A model generated the notes under the pieces. It did no database searches. It saw nothing but the letters and a program-made list of their open reading frames with translations, and had not been told where the DNA came from. Positions 33,132 through 42,217 of a DNA stretch of 64,000 bases are shown one piece after another. Location of the stretch: NCBI RefSeq assembly GCF_002764115.1, contig NZ_CP017945.1, positions 1-64,000 of the forward strand, written 5' to 3'. The translations under genes were made by a program, and so were the position numbers. Source of the DNA: Phyllobacterium zundukense. Its GTDB lineage: Bacteria > Pseudomonadota > Alphaproteobacteria > Rhizobiales > Rhizobiaceae. Positions within the stretch are counted from its first letter, which is position 1, and every line of letters starts with the position of its first letter.

Positions 33132-35849
33132 ATGACCGAGACAGGTTCGGGCAGTCGTTCCGGCAGCATCAGCGAGGCTTTCACATTCAAGGTCGGCGGT
33201 ATGGATTGCGGTAGCTGCGCCAACACGATCAAGACTACACTCAACCGGGTACCCGGCGTCTCCGACCTGAAGATTTCGGTGACAACGGAAACAATGTCGC
33301 TCCTGCTCGATGAGACTGCGACGCCCGTTTCAGAAATCGAGAAAAGGGTTCGCAAGCTTGGTTTCGAGCCAAGCCTGACCCGTCGCCCTGCCACAAAGGC
33401 AGAGCATGGCGCTGGCCACATTCATGGGCCGAACTGCAATCACGGCCATGATGATCATGAACACCATCAAGGGCATGCACATGAGCATAAGACGCATGAT
33501 CACGCACCCCATGTTCACGGTCCGGGTTGCAACCACGATCATCATGATGGACATGATACCAAACAACATGACCATACGGCGCATCAACATGAAGTGCATG
33601 TCCATGGGCCGAATTGCAGCCATGACCACGCAGTGCCTGTCACTGAGGCTCCCGCACCGGCAGATCATCTTGTCTGGAAGGTCGAAGGAATGGATTGCGC
33701 GAGTTGTGCTGCAACGATCCGCACGGCTCTTGAACGCGTCCCTGGCGTCTCGGATATCCGCGTCTCGGTGACAAACGAAACCCTTATGCTAGCCCTCAAC
33801 GAGCGCCTGACGCCATCCCATTTTGTAGAGAGCAAGGTGGCATCCCTTGGTTACAAACCGAGCCGTATCGGCCAAGGCAGCGCCCCGTCCACGGCTATCC
33901 CGTCACCGCGCCGCTGGTGGCAAACGCCGAAGGCGAAAATTGCCGTTATCGCCGGTGCATTGCTTGGCACCTCCTATGTTGCGAGTTTGGTTCTGCCGGA
34001 GCTCTCCTATTGGGTGTTCCTACTGGCAACCATCGTCGCAGCGGCTCCAATTGCACGGCGCGCCATCATGGCTGCCCTTGCCGGCGCCCCCTTCACGATC
34101 GAAATGCTTCTGACCATCGCTGCAGCGGGCGCAATTGTAATCGGTGCTGTAGAGGAAGCGGCCGTCGTGGTCTTCCTTTTTGCGGTAGGGGAAGTCCTCG
34201 AAGGCTTTGCCGCTAGCAAGGCCCGTGCTGGGATCAAGGCGCTCGGGGCGCTCGTCCCGAAGACAGCATTTGTCGAGGAAACCGGCCAGCTCCGTGAAGT
34301 CGCGGCCGATACGTTGCGCATCGGCCAGGTCGTTGTCGCACGCACTGGTGACCGCATTCCTGCCGACGGCGAAGTCGTGGAGGGCATGTCGAGTGTCGAT
34401 GAATCACCGATTACTGGTGAATCGGTTCCGCGCCTGAAGGAGCCCGGTGCCGCGGTTTTCGCCGGATCCATCAATCACGAGGCAACATTGCGTATCCGTG
34501 TCAGCCGCGCTGCACAGGACAATACCATCGCCCGCATCATTACGCTGGTCGAGGAGGCTCAGGATTCCAAGGCTCCGACCGAGCGTTTCATCGACCGCTT
34601 CTCCCGTATCTACATGCCGCTCATTGTCGGCATCGCCATCCTCGTCGCAATTGTCCCGCCGCTCGTCGTCGGCGCAGAATGGGGAACATGGATTTATCGC
34701 GCTCTGGCTCTGCTCCTGATCGGCTGCCCATGCGCGCTCGTCATCTCGGTACCGGCCGCTATCGCCTCCAGCCTGTCTTCGGCTGCAAAGCACGGCTTGC
34801 TTATCAAGGGTGGTGCGGTCATCGAAGCCTTGGCCGGCGCCCAGACTGTCGCCTTCGACAAGACGGGAACGCTGACGCGCGGTGAACCCGTCGTTACGGA
34901 CATCGTCGCCGGTGACGGCAACATCGCAACCTTTCTGGCAACTGTCAGCGCTCTCGAGCGGGAATCGAGTCATCCGCTTGCCAAGGCGATTGTGGACCGC
35001 GCGACCGCTGAAAATGTCTCTCCCGTCAACGCAAGGACTGTAAAGAGCGTTGCAGGCAAGGGCGTCGAGGGTGAAGTCGGCAGTCAGAAAATCTTTATCG
35101 GAGCGCCGCGTTTTGCCCGTGAAGCCGGAACGATCGGTGAACCGCTAGCCCGGCAGATTCACACGCTCGAAGCAGAAGGCAAGACTGTGGTTGTCGCAAT
35201 AGCGAACGGCGAAGCGATTGGCCTCCTGGCATTGCGTGACGAGCCACGCCGTGACGCCCGTGCGGGCATTGCGGCGCTAAAGGCGGCCGGCATCGATACT
35301 GTGATGCTGACAGGTGACAATAAGGCAACGGCAGCTGCGATAGCACGTGAACTCGGCGTTGAAGCCCGCGCTGAAATGATGCCCGAAGACAAGGTGATGA
35401 CGATCCGGGAACTTGCGGAGAAGCGCAAGGTTGTCATGGTTGGTGATGGCATCAACGATGCGCCGGCGCTGGCAGCTGCCCATGTTGGTGTGGCTATGGG
35501 ATCAGGCACCGATGTTGCGCTTGAGGCGGCCGACGCTGCCTTGCTTCGCAACCGTGTTCAGGACATCGCGATACTGATCGGGCTGTCCCGGGCCACCATG
35601 CGCAATATTCGACAGAACGTGACGATCGCGCTTGGGCTGAAGGTAGCGTTTCTGGTGACCACCGTCCTTGGCGTCACCGGTCTGTGGATTGCGGTGTTTG
35701 CCGATACCGGCGCAACGGTTCTGGTGACACTCAATGCGATGCGCTTGCTTGGCTATCTCAAGAAGAGAAAACCGGAACACCTCCAGCGACGACATCCCGG
35801 ATATTGGCTACAGCCTGACCCGAAAAAATGGCCCCGCCCTCTTCCATAA
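33132..35849 (+). CDS. Zn/Cd/Pb-exporting P-type ATPase with two HMA domains and a His-rich linker
   Basis: PIB-type metal pump of 905 residues. N-terminal HMA domains (GGMDCGSCANTIK and EGMDCASCAATIR) flank a 70-residue histidine-rich linker built from three copies of an H-x-HGP-x-C-x-H unit. Membrane segment motif IGCPCALVISVP carries the CPC metal site, followed by DKTGTLTRG (phosphorylated Asp), and [13 protein letters not shown] near the C terminus. The start at 33132 has AGGAG upstream. Substrate specificity is Zn2+/Cd2+/Pb2+ by membrane motif and the partner regulator, not copper. A hairpin over the stop codon probably terminates the transcript. Confidence 0.95.
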   Translation: MTETGSGSRSGSISEAFTFKVGGMDCGSCANTIKTTLNRVPGVSDLKISVTTETMSLLLDETATPVSEIEKRVRKLGFEPSLTRRPATKAEHGAGHIHGPNCNHGHDDHEHHQGHAHEHKTHDHAPHVHGPGCNHDHHDGHDTKQHDHTAHQHEVHVHGPNCSHDHAVPVTEAPAPADHLVWKVEGMDCASCAATIRTALERVPGVSDIRVSVTNETLMLALNERLTPSHFVESKVASLGYKPSRIGQGSAPSTAIPSPRRWWQTPKAKIAVIAGALLGTSYVASLVLPELSYWVFLLATIVAAAPIARRAIMAALAGAPFTIEMLLTIAAAGAIVIGAVEEAAVVVFLFAVGEVLEGFAASKARAGIKALGALVPKTAFVEETGQLREVAADTLRIGQVVVARTGDRIPADGEVVEGMSSVDESPITGESVPRLKEPGAAVFAGSINHEATLRIRVSRAAQDNTIARIITLVEEAQDSKAPTERFIDRFSRIYMPLIVGIAILVAIVPPLVVGAEWGTWIYRALALLLIGCPCALVISVPAAIASSLSSAAKHGLLIKGGAVIEALAGAQTVAFDKTGTLTRGEPVVTDIVAGDGNIATFLATVSALERESSHPLAKAIVDRATAENVSPVNARTVKSVAGKGVEGEVGSQKIFIGAPRFAREAGTIGEPLARQIHTLEAEGKTVVVAIANGEAIGLLALRDEPRRDARAGIAALKAAGIDTVMLTGDNKATAAAIARELGVEARAEMMPEDKVMTIRELAEKRKVVMVGDGINDAPALAAAHVGVAMGSGTDVALEAADAALLRNRVQDIAILIGLSRATMRNIRQNVTIALGLKVAFLVTTVLGVTGLWIAVFADTGATVLVTLNAMRLLGYLKKRKPEHLQRRHPGYWLQPDPKKWPRPLP

Positions 35850-35861
35850 GAGGCTGGGGCC
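35830..35861 (+). terminator. Rho-independent-type hairpin after the metal ATPase gene
   Basis: GGCCCCGCCCTCTT and AAGAGGCTGGGGCC form a stem of 14 bp with two mismatches and a 4-base loop, followed within a few bases by TTATTTTG. It spans the stop codon of the ATPase gene and stands before the convergent cupin gene, so it may serve both strands. Confidence 0.65.
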
Positions 35862-35909
35862 AGACTTATTTTGTACCGGATGTTGGCTGATCTGAATTAC
35901 CTCGTTGGT

Positions 35910-36620
35910 TTATGACGGCCGCCATGTACCATAAATCTTCAGAACATCTTCCCGGCTATTCCATGCCAGCGATGCACCCTTCGGCAGGAGACACGTTTTA
36001 CCCGGGCTCCAGATCGTATCCTCACCATTGCCGTCGCCGATCTCTACCTGTCCTTCGAGCATGTGCATCATCTCATAATAGACGTAGTTCATTGGGCGGC
36101 GGTGATAGGGCGTCGAACTCCATACGCCGGCTGTCCACTCCCCCGATGGATCCACATACCAGCGGCGGTTTTGGCATCGCGGCTCGGCGGAAATCAGTAG
36201 TTCCGCCGATGGGCTTGCGGATGGTGGACGCGGAGCGTCGAGATCGAAGAGGACGATACCCGTTTCCTTTGCCGCAGGATCTGCCTCGCCTGCAAAGCTC
36301 ATAAAATCCCATTTGGCTAAGACATCTGCGCTCCACCCAACGCTAATGCCTTGCGGGACGACTGCAACACTTCCCTGGACCAGCGTCACAACCCGAATTC
36401 CGTCGTCGAGAATGAGTTTTCCGCCTCTGACGATGATGAGTTCATGGTGGGGATAGCTAGTGCTGCCGCTCGTACCGGATGCAAGCCCGCAGGAACCTGC
36501 CACTATCTTGTCCTCCGCCGAAAACACCACAACCCGCGCTTTGGCAAAAGGATCGCCGGAAGAAAGTACACGTGGGCCAGCCTGGACGACTAAGGGGTGA
36601 ACGCTGATAACGTTGGGCAT
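35910..36620 (-). CDS. Bicupin protein (DUF861/cupin_3 type)
   Basis: A 236-residue protein with two cupin domains. The first (about 40-115) has SYPHHELIIVRGGKLILDDG, the second (about 150-225) YEMMHMLEGQVEIGDGNGED and KTCLLPKGASLAW. Such EutQ/ureidoglycine-aminohydrolase-like cupins are often partners of amine and opine catabolism. The chosen start at 36620 (MPNVISVHP) begins before the conserved part. It follows the substrate-binding protein gene of the ABC operon, but a terminator separates them, so expression is partly independent. Enzyme activity cannot be assigned. Confidence 0.78.
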   Translation of the reverse strand: MPNVISVHPLVVQAGPRVLSSGDPFAKARVVVFSAEDKIVAGSCGLASGTSGSTSYPHHELIIVRGGKLILDDGIRVVTLVQGSVAVVPQGISVGWSADVLAKWDFMSFAGEADPAAKETGIVLFDLDAPRPPSASPSAELLISAEPRCQNRRWYVDPSGEWTAGVWSSTPYHRRPMNYVYYEMMHMLEGQVEIGDGNGEDTIWSPGKTCLLPKGASLAWNSREDVLKIYGTWRPS

Positions 36621-36674
36621 GGAATTCTCTCTCATAAGTTGGGATGACAGGTTCAGCTGCGGCAGCCGGATTTG

Positions 36675-36704
36675 AAAAGCCCCGGCTCGTTGGAACCGGG
36701 GCTC
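36675..36704 (-). terminator. Terminator after the substrate-binding protein gene
   Basis: Read on the minus strand: AGCCCCGG, a 10-base loop, CCGGGGCT, then TTTT (36675-36678). Arms are perfect over 8 bp. It sits 26 bases beyond the stop of the binding-protein gene and before the cupin gene, consistent with partial termination. Confidence 0.75.
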
Positions 36705-36729
36705 TGGCATAATCTTGGGAGACCATTTG

Positions 36730-38223
36730 TTACTTTGTCGCCAGGTCCTTGGTCAGGACATAGTAGTTCAGCGGATGCGGCTTGTAGTTTTCAAGCTTGT
36801 CCGAATAGGCATCGAAGACAGTTTCATGGATCAGAAAAACAGAGACGGCTTCTTCATAGAGCTTTCTGACTGCCTCTTCATAGATGGCGTAACGCTTTTC
36901 AGGCTCAGCAACCGTGTAGGCTGACTTGATCAGCTTGTCGGTATCTTCGTTGCAATAGTGCGAGATGTTATAACTGCCACCGCAGGTGTAGTCGGCATTG
37001 AGGAAGCCTACGGGTTCGGCAACGTCGGTCGTATAACCGCGCGACATCAGCGCCATGTCGAAATTGCCGGACAAAAGGTCGGGCTCGATTGCGCTGTAGT
37101 CGGCGACCCGGACCTCGACCTTTATGCCGATCTCCTGCAATTGCGCCTGGATGATAGCCGCGACGTCCTTCAGTTCGGTTTTAGCCGTATAAGCCAGAAG
37201 GCCTACTGTGAGGCTGCCAGGCGCCACACCTGCTTCGGCGAGCAACGCTTTCGCCTTGTCGACATCATAAGCCGGTTCCGGCTCTTGCTGAGCCCAGGGT
37301 TCGCCCGGTGCAAATGGCATCGTTGCGCCCTTCACCACACCCTCATAGATACTTTCCGCAATGCCGATACTATCAATGGCCGCCTGGATCGCCTGCCGCA
37401 CCTTCACATTGTTGAATGGTGGCTTTGCATTGTTCAGCAAGAGTTCCGTTATACGTGGCGACGGTATTGGCGCCACCTTCACGCCCGCTGTCGACTCGAT
37501 TGTCTTGACGGTCCACGGCGGTACCAGTCGCGAGATTTGCGCTTCGCCGGTACGGATCTGGGTTGCGCGAGTGTCGGCGTCCGGCACAAAATTCACGCGG
37601 CCCCCGGCAAGTTTGGGCATACCACCCCAATACTCATGGTTTGGCGCAAGGATCATATACTGGTTGGGATCGACCTCTGTTATCTTGAAGGGACCGGTGC
37701 AGGTTCCGATCGGATCGACTTTTCCGGTCTTATAGGCGGCGGGGGCAAGGATGGTCGTCGCGGGGCTCGCCATTTGCGCGGGCAATAGTACCGATGGCTC
37801 AACCGTCGTGATCTTCACCACATCTTCGCCGACCGGCTCGACAGAGGCGATCAGCTTTGACGAAAAGGCCCGTGCCGGAACCGGCGCTTTCAGTCGGTTG
37901 TTCAACGCATTGGCGACTGCTTCGGCGTTGAACGGTTCACCGTTTTGAAACTTAACGCCCTTACGCAATTTGAACTCCCAGACGGTAGGGCCGGCTTGTG
38001 TCCAGGACTCGGCAAGGCTTGGCTCGAGCTTTGTGTCATAGCCAATGCGGACCAGTCCCTCAAAGCAGCCTGCGCGTGAGCCGAGATAAGCGTCGTCCGA
38101 CGACAAGTCCCATCCCGTCTTGACGCCGAAATTGTCATCATATGTAACCGTACCGCCCTCCGCAGAATGGGCACTGAACGATATTGCCAAGGCGCATGTT
38201 GTAAAAATCGCTTGTTTCAACAT
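36730..38223 (-). CDS. ABC transporter substrate-binding protein, family 5 (peptide/opine type)
   Basis: Periplasmic binding protein of 497 residues. A signal peptide (TTCALAISFSAHSA) precedes YDDNFGVKTGWDLS, then SLAESWTQAGPTVWEFKLRKGVKFQNGEPFNAE, characteristic of the SBP_bac_5 family. It belongs to the dpp-type operon to its right; the ATP-binding and permease genes are upstream. A separate palindrome-containing AT-rich leader (38224-38460) hints at its own promoter, letting the abundant binding protein be made in excess. Substrate unknown; the operon context with a PuuB-like oxidase suggests a modified amine or amino acid. Confidence 0.92.
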   Translation of the reverse strand: MLKQAIFTTCALAISFSAHSAEGGTVTYDDNFGVKTGWDLSSDDAYLGSRAGCFEGLVRIGYDTKLEPSLAESWTQAGPTVWEFKLRKGVKFQNGEPFNAEAVANALNNRLKAPVPARAFSSKLIASVEPVGEDVVKITTVEPSVLLPAQMASPATTILAPAAYKTGKVDPIGTCTGPFKITEVDPNQYMILAPNHEYWGGMPKLAGGRVNFVPDADTRATQIRTGEAQISRLVPPWTVKTIESTAGVKVAPIPSPRITELLLNNAKPPFNNVKVRQAIQAAIDSIGIAESIYEGVVKGATMPFAPGEPWAQQEPEPAYDVDKAKALLAEAGVAPGSLTVGLLAYTAKTELKDVAAIIQAQLQEIGIKVEVRVADYSAIEPDLLSGNFDMALMSRGYTTDVAEPVGFLNADYTCGGSYNISHYCNEDTDKLIKSAYTVAEPEKRYAIYEEAVRKLYEEAVSVFLIHETVFDAYSDKLENYKPHPLNYYVLTKDLATK

Positions 38224-38324
38224 TGTCTTATTCCCCTTTTTTAACGACATTACCAATCGCAAACATTTCAATGGTCGATAATATCGCTTTCAGCGTTGTT
38301 AAAAGAATACATAGATCTCATCTA

Positions 38325-38345
38325 TAGATATTCAAAGAATATCTA
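38325..38345. repeat. Perfect inverted repeat in the leader of the binding-protein gene
   Basis: TAGATATTC AAA GAATATCTA: 9-bp perfect arms with a 3-base centre, about 100 bases upstream of the binding-protein start. It could be a regulator site or a small RNA hairpin; the flanking 235 bases are AT-rich and hold no gene. Confidence 0.6.
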
Positions 38346-38460
38346 CTTCCAACCTCTTTATTTTGTATTCAATTATTCGGAATTATATTCCGTTTATATA
38401 TAAGTTACCGACAGATCGTCTGTTTTTACAGGGGCGGCGAAACATTTCCGCTCAAGGCGA

Positions 38461-39471
38461 TCAACTCCAATCCGGCCAATGATGGCAGCGTACAAGATGC
38501 TCATCAGCCACGGCGCTGAATTCCGGTTCGCTCGCACTGCATCTATCGGTCGCGTGCTTGCAGCGGGTATGGAACCTGCAACCATCGGGTGGATTGAGCG
38601 GACTGGGCAAATCCCCGTCCAGCAGCATTTCCGGTGCATGCAGCCCGGTTTCGTCGAGCATCGAAGATGCAATCAGTGCCTTGGTATAAGGATGCTTCGG
38701 CGCACGAAACAATTCATCCCGATCCGCAATTTCGACGATCCGTCCAAGATACATCACGGCAATCCGGTCGCAGAGATAACGCACCACACGAAGATCGTGC
38801 GAGATCATCAAAATGGTCAGGCCGTGGCGCCGTTTCAGATCCATGAGCAGGTTCAGTATCTGCGTACGCATAGAGGCATCCAGAGCCGATGTCGGTTCAT
38901 CGCATACCAGAAAGCTTGGATTGAGGAGAAGGGCACGTCCAATGACCACGCGTTGCAGCTGCCCTCCGGAACATTGGCTCGGGTAACGGTCATAGAAGGA
39001 AGTATCCAGGCCAACTTCCTCTAGCATCTGGTAGACGCGTGCATTGCGTTCGCCGCGCGTTCCAATCCCATGCTGTTCAAGCGGCGTTTCCATGCTTTGC
39101 CCAATGCGCATACGCGGATCCAGCGCTGAATAGGGATCTTGGAAGATCAACTGTACGACGCGGCGCATGCGGCGCAGCGCTTCTCCTTCCATGTGCAGAA
39201 TATCGTGCTCTCCAATGGAAAGTTCGCCATTGGTCGCATTGGTAAGCCGCGTCATCAGTCTGGCAATGGTGCTCTTGCCGCAACCGGATTCGCCCACCAG
39301 CCCAAGGACTTCCCCCTCGCCTATCGTGAGCGACACACCATCGACGGATTTGACCATGCGATGACCGAGGCCCGGTACAGGATAATACTTGAAGAGATCT
39401 TTGGCGATGACGAAGGGCGGCTTCTTGTCATGCGTCGAGGGTCGGGGTGGTGCACTGGTGACTACTTGCAT
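38461..39471 (-). CDS. ABC transporter ATP-binding subunit, OppF/DppF type
   Basis: ATPase of 336 residues energising the importer. Walker A GLVGESGCGKSTIARL, Q-loop IFQDPYSALDPR, signature CSGGQLQRV, Walker B LVCDEPTSALD, and the C-terminal oligopeptide-transporter extension with GCRFHTRC. The start at 39471 (MQVVTSAP) has GGAGGG upstream; the frame is open to 39702, but the upstream part overlaps the partner gene. 13 bases separate it from the DppD-type gene. Confidence 0.95.
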   Translation of the reverse strand: MQVVTSAPPRPSTHDKKPPFVIAKDLFKYYPVPGLGHRMVKSVDGVSLTIGEGEVLGLVGESGCGKSTIARLMTRLTNATNGELSIGEHDILHMEGEALRRMRRVVQLIFQDPYSALDPRMRIGQSMETPLEQHGIGTRGERNARVYQMLEEVGLDTSFYDRYPSQCSGGQLQRVVIGRALLLNPSFLVCDEPTSALDASMRTQILNLLMDLKRRHGLTILMISHDLRVVRYLCDRIAVMYLGRIVEIADRDELFRAPKHPYTKALIASSMLDETGLHAPEMLLDGDLPSPLNPPDGCRFHTRCKHATDRCSASEPEFSAVADEHLVRCHHWPDWS

Positions 39472-39484
39472 CACAATCCCTCCT

Positions 39485-40537
39485 TCAGCAAGCCGGCTGT
39501 TCGGCATGTTCGTGCCCAACTGCCCAGCACCGCGCCTTTCGCCCCTCCGGCAAGCTGTCCAGGTTCGGCTCTGATGCCATGCACTGGCTGCCCATGCCGC
39601 TGGATTTGGCCACAGCACAGCGAGGGTGAAAACGGCAACCGCAAGAAAGCTCATGTGCTTGCGTGCTTGAGCCAGGAATCGACAGCAACTGACCTTCACC
39701 ATCTGTGGTGAGTAGCGAGCAACTGATCAGCGCCTTGGTATAGGGGTGTTGTGGTGCCTTGAGGATTGCCTGCGTCGGCCCTTCCTCGACGATGCGGCCT
39801 GCATACATGACAGCAATGCGGTCAGCGAAAGCAGCGACAACCGACAAGTCGTGGGTAATCAGCAGTGTAGCAAGCCGGCGCTTGCGACGCTCATCATCGA
39901 GCAACCGCAGGATCTGCGCCTGCACAGTCACATCGAGAGCCGTCGTTGGCTCGTCTGCGATCAGAAGCTGCGGATTTCCGGACAGGGCTGCGGCAATCAT
40001 CACGCGCTGTGCCATACCGCCTGAAAGCTCATGTGCAAAGCATTGCGCCCGCGCGTCTGGATCGGGAATTCCGACGTCCCGCAACATATTGACCACCCTG
40101 CTGAGTGCCGAGTGGCGGCTCATTTTGCGATGAACCCAGAGCGGTTCAGCCACCTGCGTCTTTACCCGGCTGGTCGGATCGAGCATGGCCTGCGGCTGCT
40201 GGAACAGCATGCCTATGTCCGCACCGCGCAGTGCGTCGAGTTCTGCTGGCGAAAGGGCAAGGATATCCCGTCCGGCAAACGAAATACGACCAGCAGTGAT
40301 CTCGGCGTCAGGCGGCAGCAGACGCATCAAGGACAGCGCCGTCATGCTCTTACCGGATCCGGATTCACCAACGAGAGCCACCACCTCGCCAACATTGACG
40401 GAAAGCGTCAGGCCCGAGATTACTGACTTTCTGCCATTCTCACCCGGAAACGAGACATACAAATCCTCGATCTCCAGAAGCGGCATCCGCTGCAGTGGCG
40501 TATTGGTATCGGTATGCGTTTGTCCTTCGATATTCAT
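39485..40537 (-). CDS. ABC transporter ATP-binding subunit, OppD/DppD type
   Basis: ATPase subunit of 350 residues. Walker A ALVGESGSGKSMTALS, Q-loop MLFQQPQAMLDPT, signature HELSGGMAQRV, Walker B LLIADEPTTALD, and H-loop ITHDLSVV, with the C-terminal GCRFHPRC cysteine motif shared with the family. The start at 40537 (MNIEGQTHT) is preceded by AGGGGAAC. It pairs with the OppF-type subunit to form the heterodimeric motor. Preceded by the GntR gene in the same operon. Confidence 0.95.
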   Translation of the reverse strand: MNIEGQTHTDTNTPLQRMPLLEIEDLYVSFPGENGRKSVISGLTLSVNVGEVVALVGESGSGKSMTALSLMRLLPPDAEITAGRISFAGRDILALSPAELDALRGADIGMLFQQPQAMLDPTSRVKTQVAEPLWVHRKMSRHSALSRVVNMLRDVGIPDPDARAQCFAHELSGGMAQRVMIAAALSGNPQLLIADEPTTALDVTVQAQILRLLDDERRKRRLATLLITHDLSVVAAFADRIAVMYAGRIVEEGPTQAILKAPQHPYTKALISCSLLTTDGEGQLLSIPGSSTQAHELSCGCRFHPRCAVAKSSGMGSQCMASEPNLDSLPEGRKARCWAVGHEHAEQPAC

Positions 40538-40587
40538 AAGAGTTCCCCTTATTTTTATTGAACCGGAGGGCATTTGCTAAGCCTGTA

Positions 40588-41292
40588 TCATGCGGCTTCG
40601 GATGACGACCCTCTTTCACGCGCGGCATTGGCTTTATGCATGATACGAACCGGATCGCCGAAATGCTTCGGCAGTTCTTCTATTGCGGCGGCAACGTCAC
40701 CGCTTGCGATAATATCCGCGAGACGCCGATGCTCCTCCACCAATGCCGCGCTGCCGCGATAGCCGCCCCTCAACATGAGCAGGCAGAGCTTGGTTTCGGC
40801 CTGCACCGTTGCGTACATGCGCGACAACCGGGAGCTTCCCGCAGCGTCCACCAGCTGGCGATGGAATTCCATGTCCAGATCGGCGACCAGCGGCCAGTCT
40901 TCCATGCGTGCAGCCTCGTCCATACGAACGACCAGCCGCTTCAAGCTGAGGCTGATCTCCGGCAGTGCCTCTGACATCATCACACGGCGAATGGCGCTGC
41001 CTTCAATTGCTTCGCGAACAAAAAATATGTCGGACAAGTCGCGGTCTGTCAGTTCCGGTATAAAGACGCCCCGATGTGGTTCACTGACAAGCAGTGCTTC
41101 TTGAATCAGCCGCTGCAGAGCCTCCCGCACCGGTCCCCGGCTGACCCCGAACTTTTCGGCCAGCTCCATTTCATTGAGCTGTGCCCCGAGCGGGAAGGCG
41201 CCGGAAAGAATTGCCTGGCGGATTTCCTCGGCGATCTGGCTGGACAGGGTCCGCCGCGTCAGCCGTTTGATCGTATTCGCCGTATCTGCCAT
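40588..41292 (-). CDS. GntR-family regulator with FCD domain
   Basis: Regulator of 234 residues. The N-terminal winged helix reads EKFGVSRGPVREALQRLIQE and the C-terminal FCD all-helical ligand domain includes LDMEFHRQLVDAAGSSRL with metal-binding His/Asp residues. FadR-subfamily regulators of this type usually repress catabolic operons until their substrate binds. It is embedded between the permease and ATPase genes. A palindrome GATTGT-CA-ACAATC at 44580-44593 is a plausible operator for it. Confidence 0.92.
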   Translation of the reverse strand: MADTANTIKRLTRRTLSSQIAEEIRQAILSGAFPLGAQLNEMELAEKFGVSRGPVREALQRLIQEALLVSEPHRGVFIPELTDRDLSDIFFVREAIEGSAIRRVMMSEALPEISLSLKRLVVRMDEAARMEDWPLVADLDMEFHRQLVDAAGSSRLSRMYATVQAETKLCLLMLRGGYRGSAALVEEHRRLADIIASGDVAAAIEELPKHFGDPVRIMHKANAARERGSSSEAA

Positions 41293-41311
41293 TAACCTCT
41301 CCTCGCTTTAT

Positions 41312-42217
41312 TCAGTGACCGCTTGATTTCTTTGTGTCGATATTCAAACCATGACCGATCCACGTAACACTTAAGGCCGATAAAAAGATTGCAAGACCCG
41401 GCGCGATGACAAGGATGGGCATACGTTCGGCGTAGGCTTGGGCATCGGCCAGCATCAGTGCCCAATCGGCCGCTGGTGGCTGGACGCCAAGCCCGAGAAA
41501 CGACAATCCGCCAACGGTGATCAGCTTGTGGCCAAAACGCAAAAAAGCCACTGCGGCGATCGGCCGGATGGTGTTCGGAATCACATGCCGGAAAATAATG
41601 AAACGTCTGGTGCATCCCAGCACCTCGGCGGCTCGGATGTATTCCTGCGAATAGATCGACAGGGTCAGCCCGCGTGCCAGCCGGGCAAAAGGTGTCCAGC
41701 CGACAATCGTCAGCGATGCGATCAGCGTTCCATAGCCAGGGCCGAAAATAGCAACGAGAAAGATGGCGATGACCACATCCGGGATCGAGATCAGCAGATC
41801 GACAATGCGCATAAGAACTTCGTCGATGAGACCGCGGCTGCGTCCGCTGACGATGCCAATAAATGTCCCGATCACCACCGACAAGACCACTGTTACGGCG
41901 GCAATAGTTACTGTGAAGCGCCCGCCGATCAGCACACGGCTTAATAGGTCGCGTCCAAGATGATCGGTCCCCAACCAGTAAAGAGCGCTCGGCGGTTTGA
42001 GCCTGAAACGCAAGCTCTGCTGCGCAGGATCGTAGGGCGATATCCAGGGCGCGACCAGCAACGTTGCGAGAATGACAAGAAAGATCGTTGATCCGACGAA
42101 GAAGGTCCAGTGCCGCCGCCTGATGAAGCTCATAACTCCGCTGAGCACAGACGGGCGTTGGCGTTGATTATAGAGCACAACTGCCAGAGGCGCTTCGGAG
42201 TAATGATTAATGGTCAT
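41312..42217 (-). CDS. ABC transporter permease, DppC type
   Basis: Inner-membrane permease of 301 residues with an N-terminal extension and about six membrane helices. The family-specific LGTDHLGRDLLSRVLIGGR segment (about 82-101) and the EAA coupling loop EYIRAAEVLGCTRRFIIFRHVIPN are both present. It starts 11 bases inside the preceding DppB-type gene and ends 20 bases before the GntR gene. Confidence 0.95.
   Translation of the reverse strand: MTINHYSEAPLAVVLYNQRQRPSVLSGVMSFIRRRHWTFFVGSTIFLVILATLLVAPWISPYDPAQQSLRFRLKPPSALYWLGTDHLGRDLLSRVLIGGRFTVTIAAVTVVLSVVIGTFIGIVSGRSRGLIDEVLMRIVDLLISIPDVVIAIFLVAIFGPGYGTLIASLTIVGWTPFARLARGLTLSIYSQEYIRAAEVLGCTRRFIIFRHVIPNTIRPIAAVAFLRFGHKLITVGGLSFLGLGVQPPAADWALMLADAQAYAERMPILVIAPGLAIFLSALSVTWIGHGLNIDTKKSSGH

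Noticed and set aside
33408..33638. Direct repeats at the DNA level suggesting a CRISPR-like or minisatellite array
   Set aside because: The repeats are in frame inside the metal ATPase gene and encode the His/Cys linker; spacers are not unique and no cas genes are present.
39472..39702. Signal-peptide-like N-terminal extension of the OppF-type ATPase
   Set aside because: It overlaps the partner gene and an ATPase of this kind is cytoplasmic; the ATG at 39471 has a strong ribosome site.
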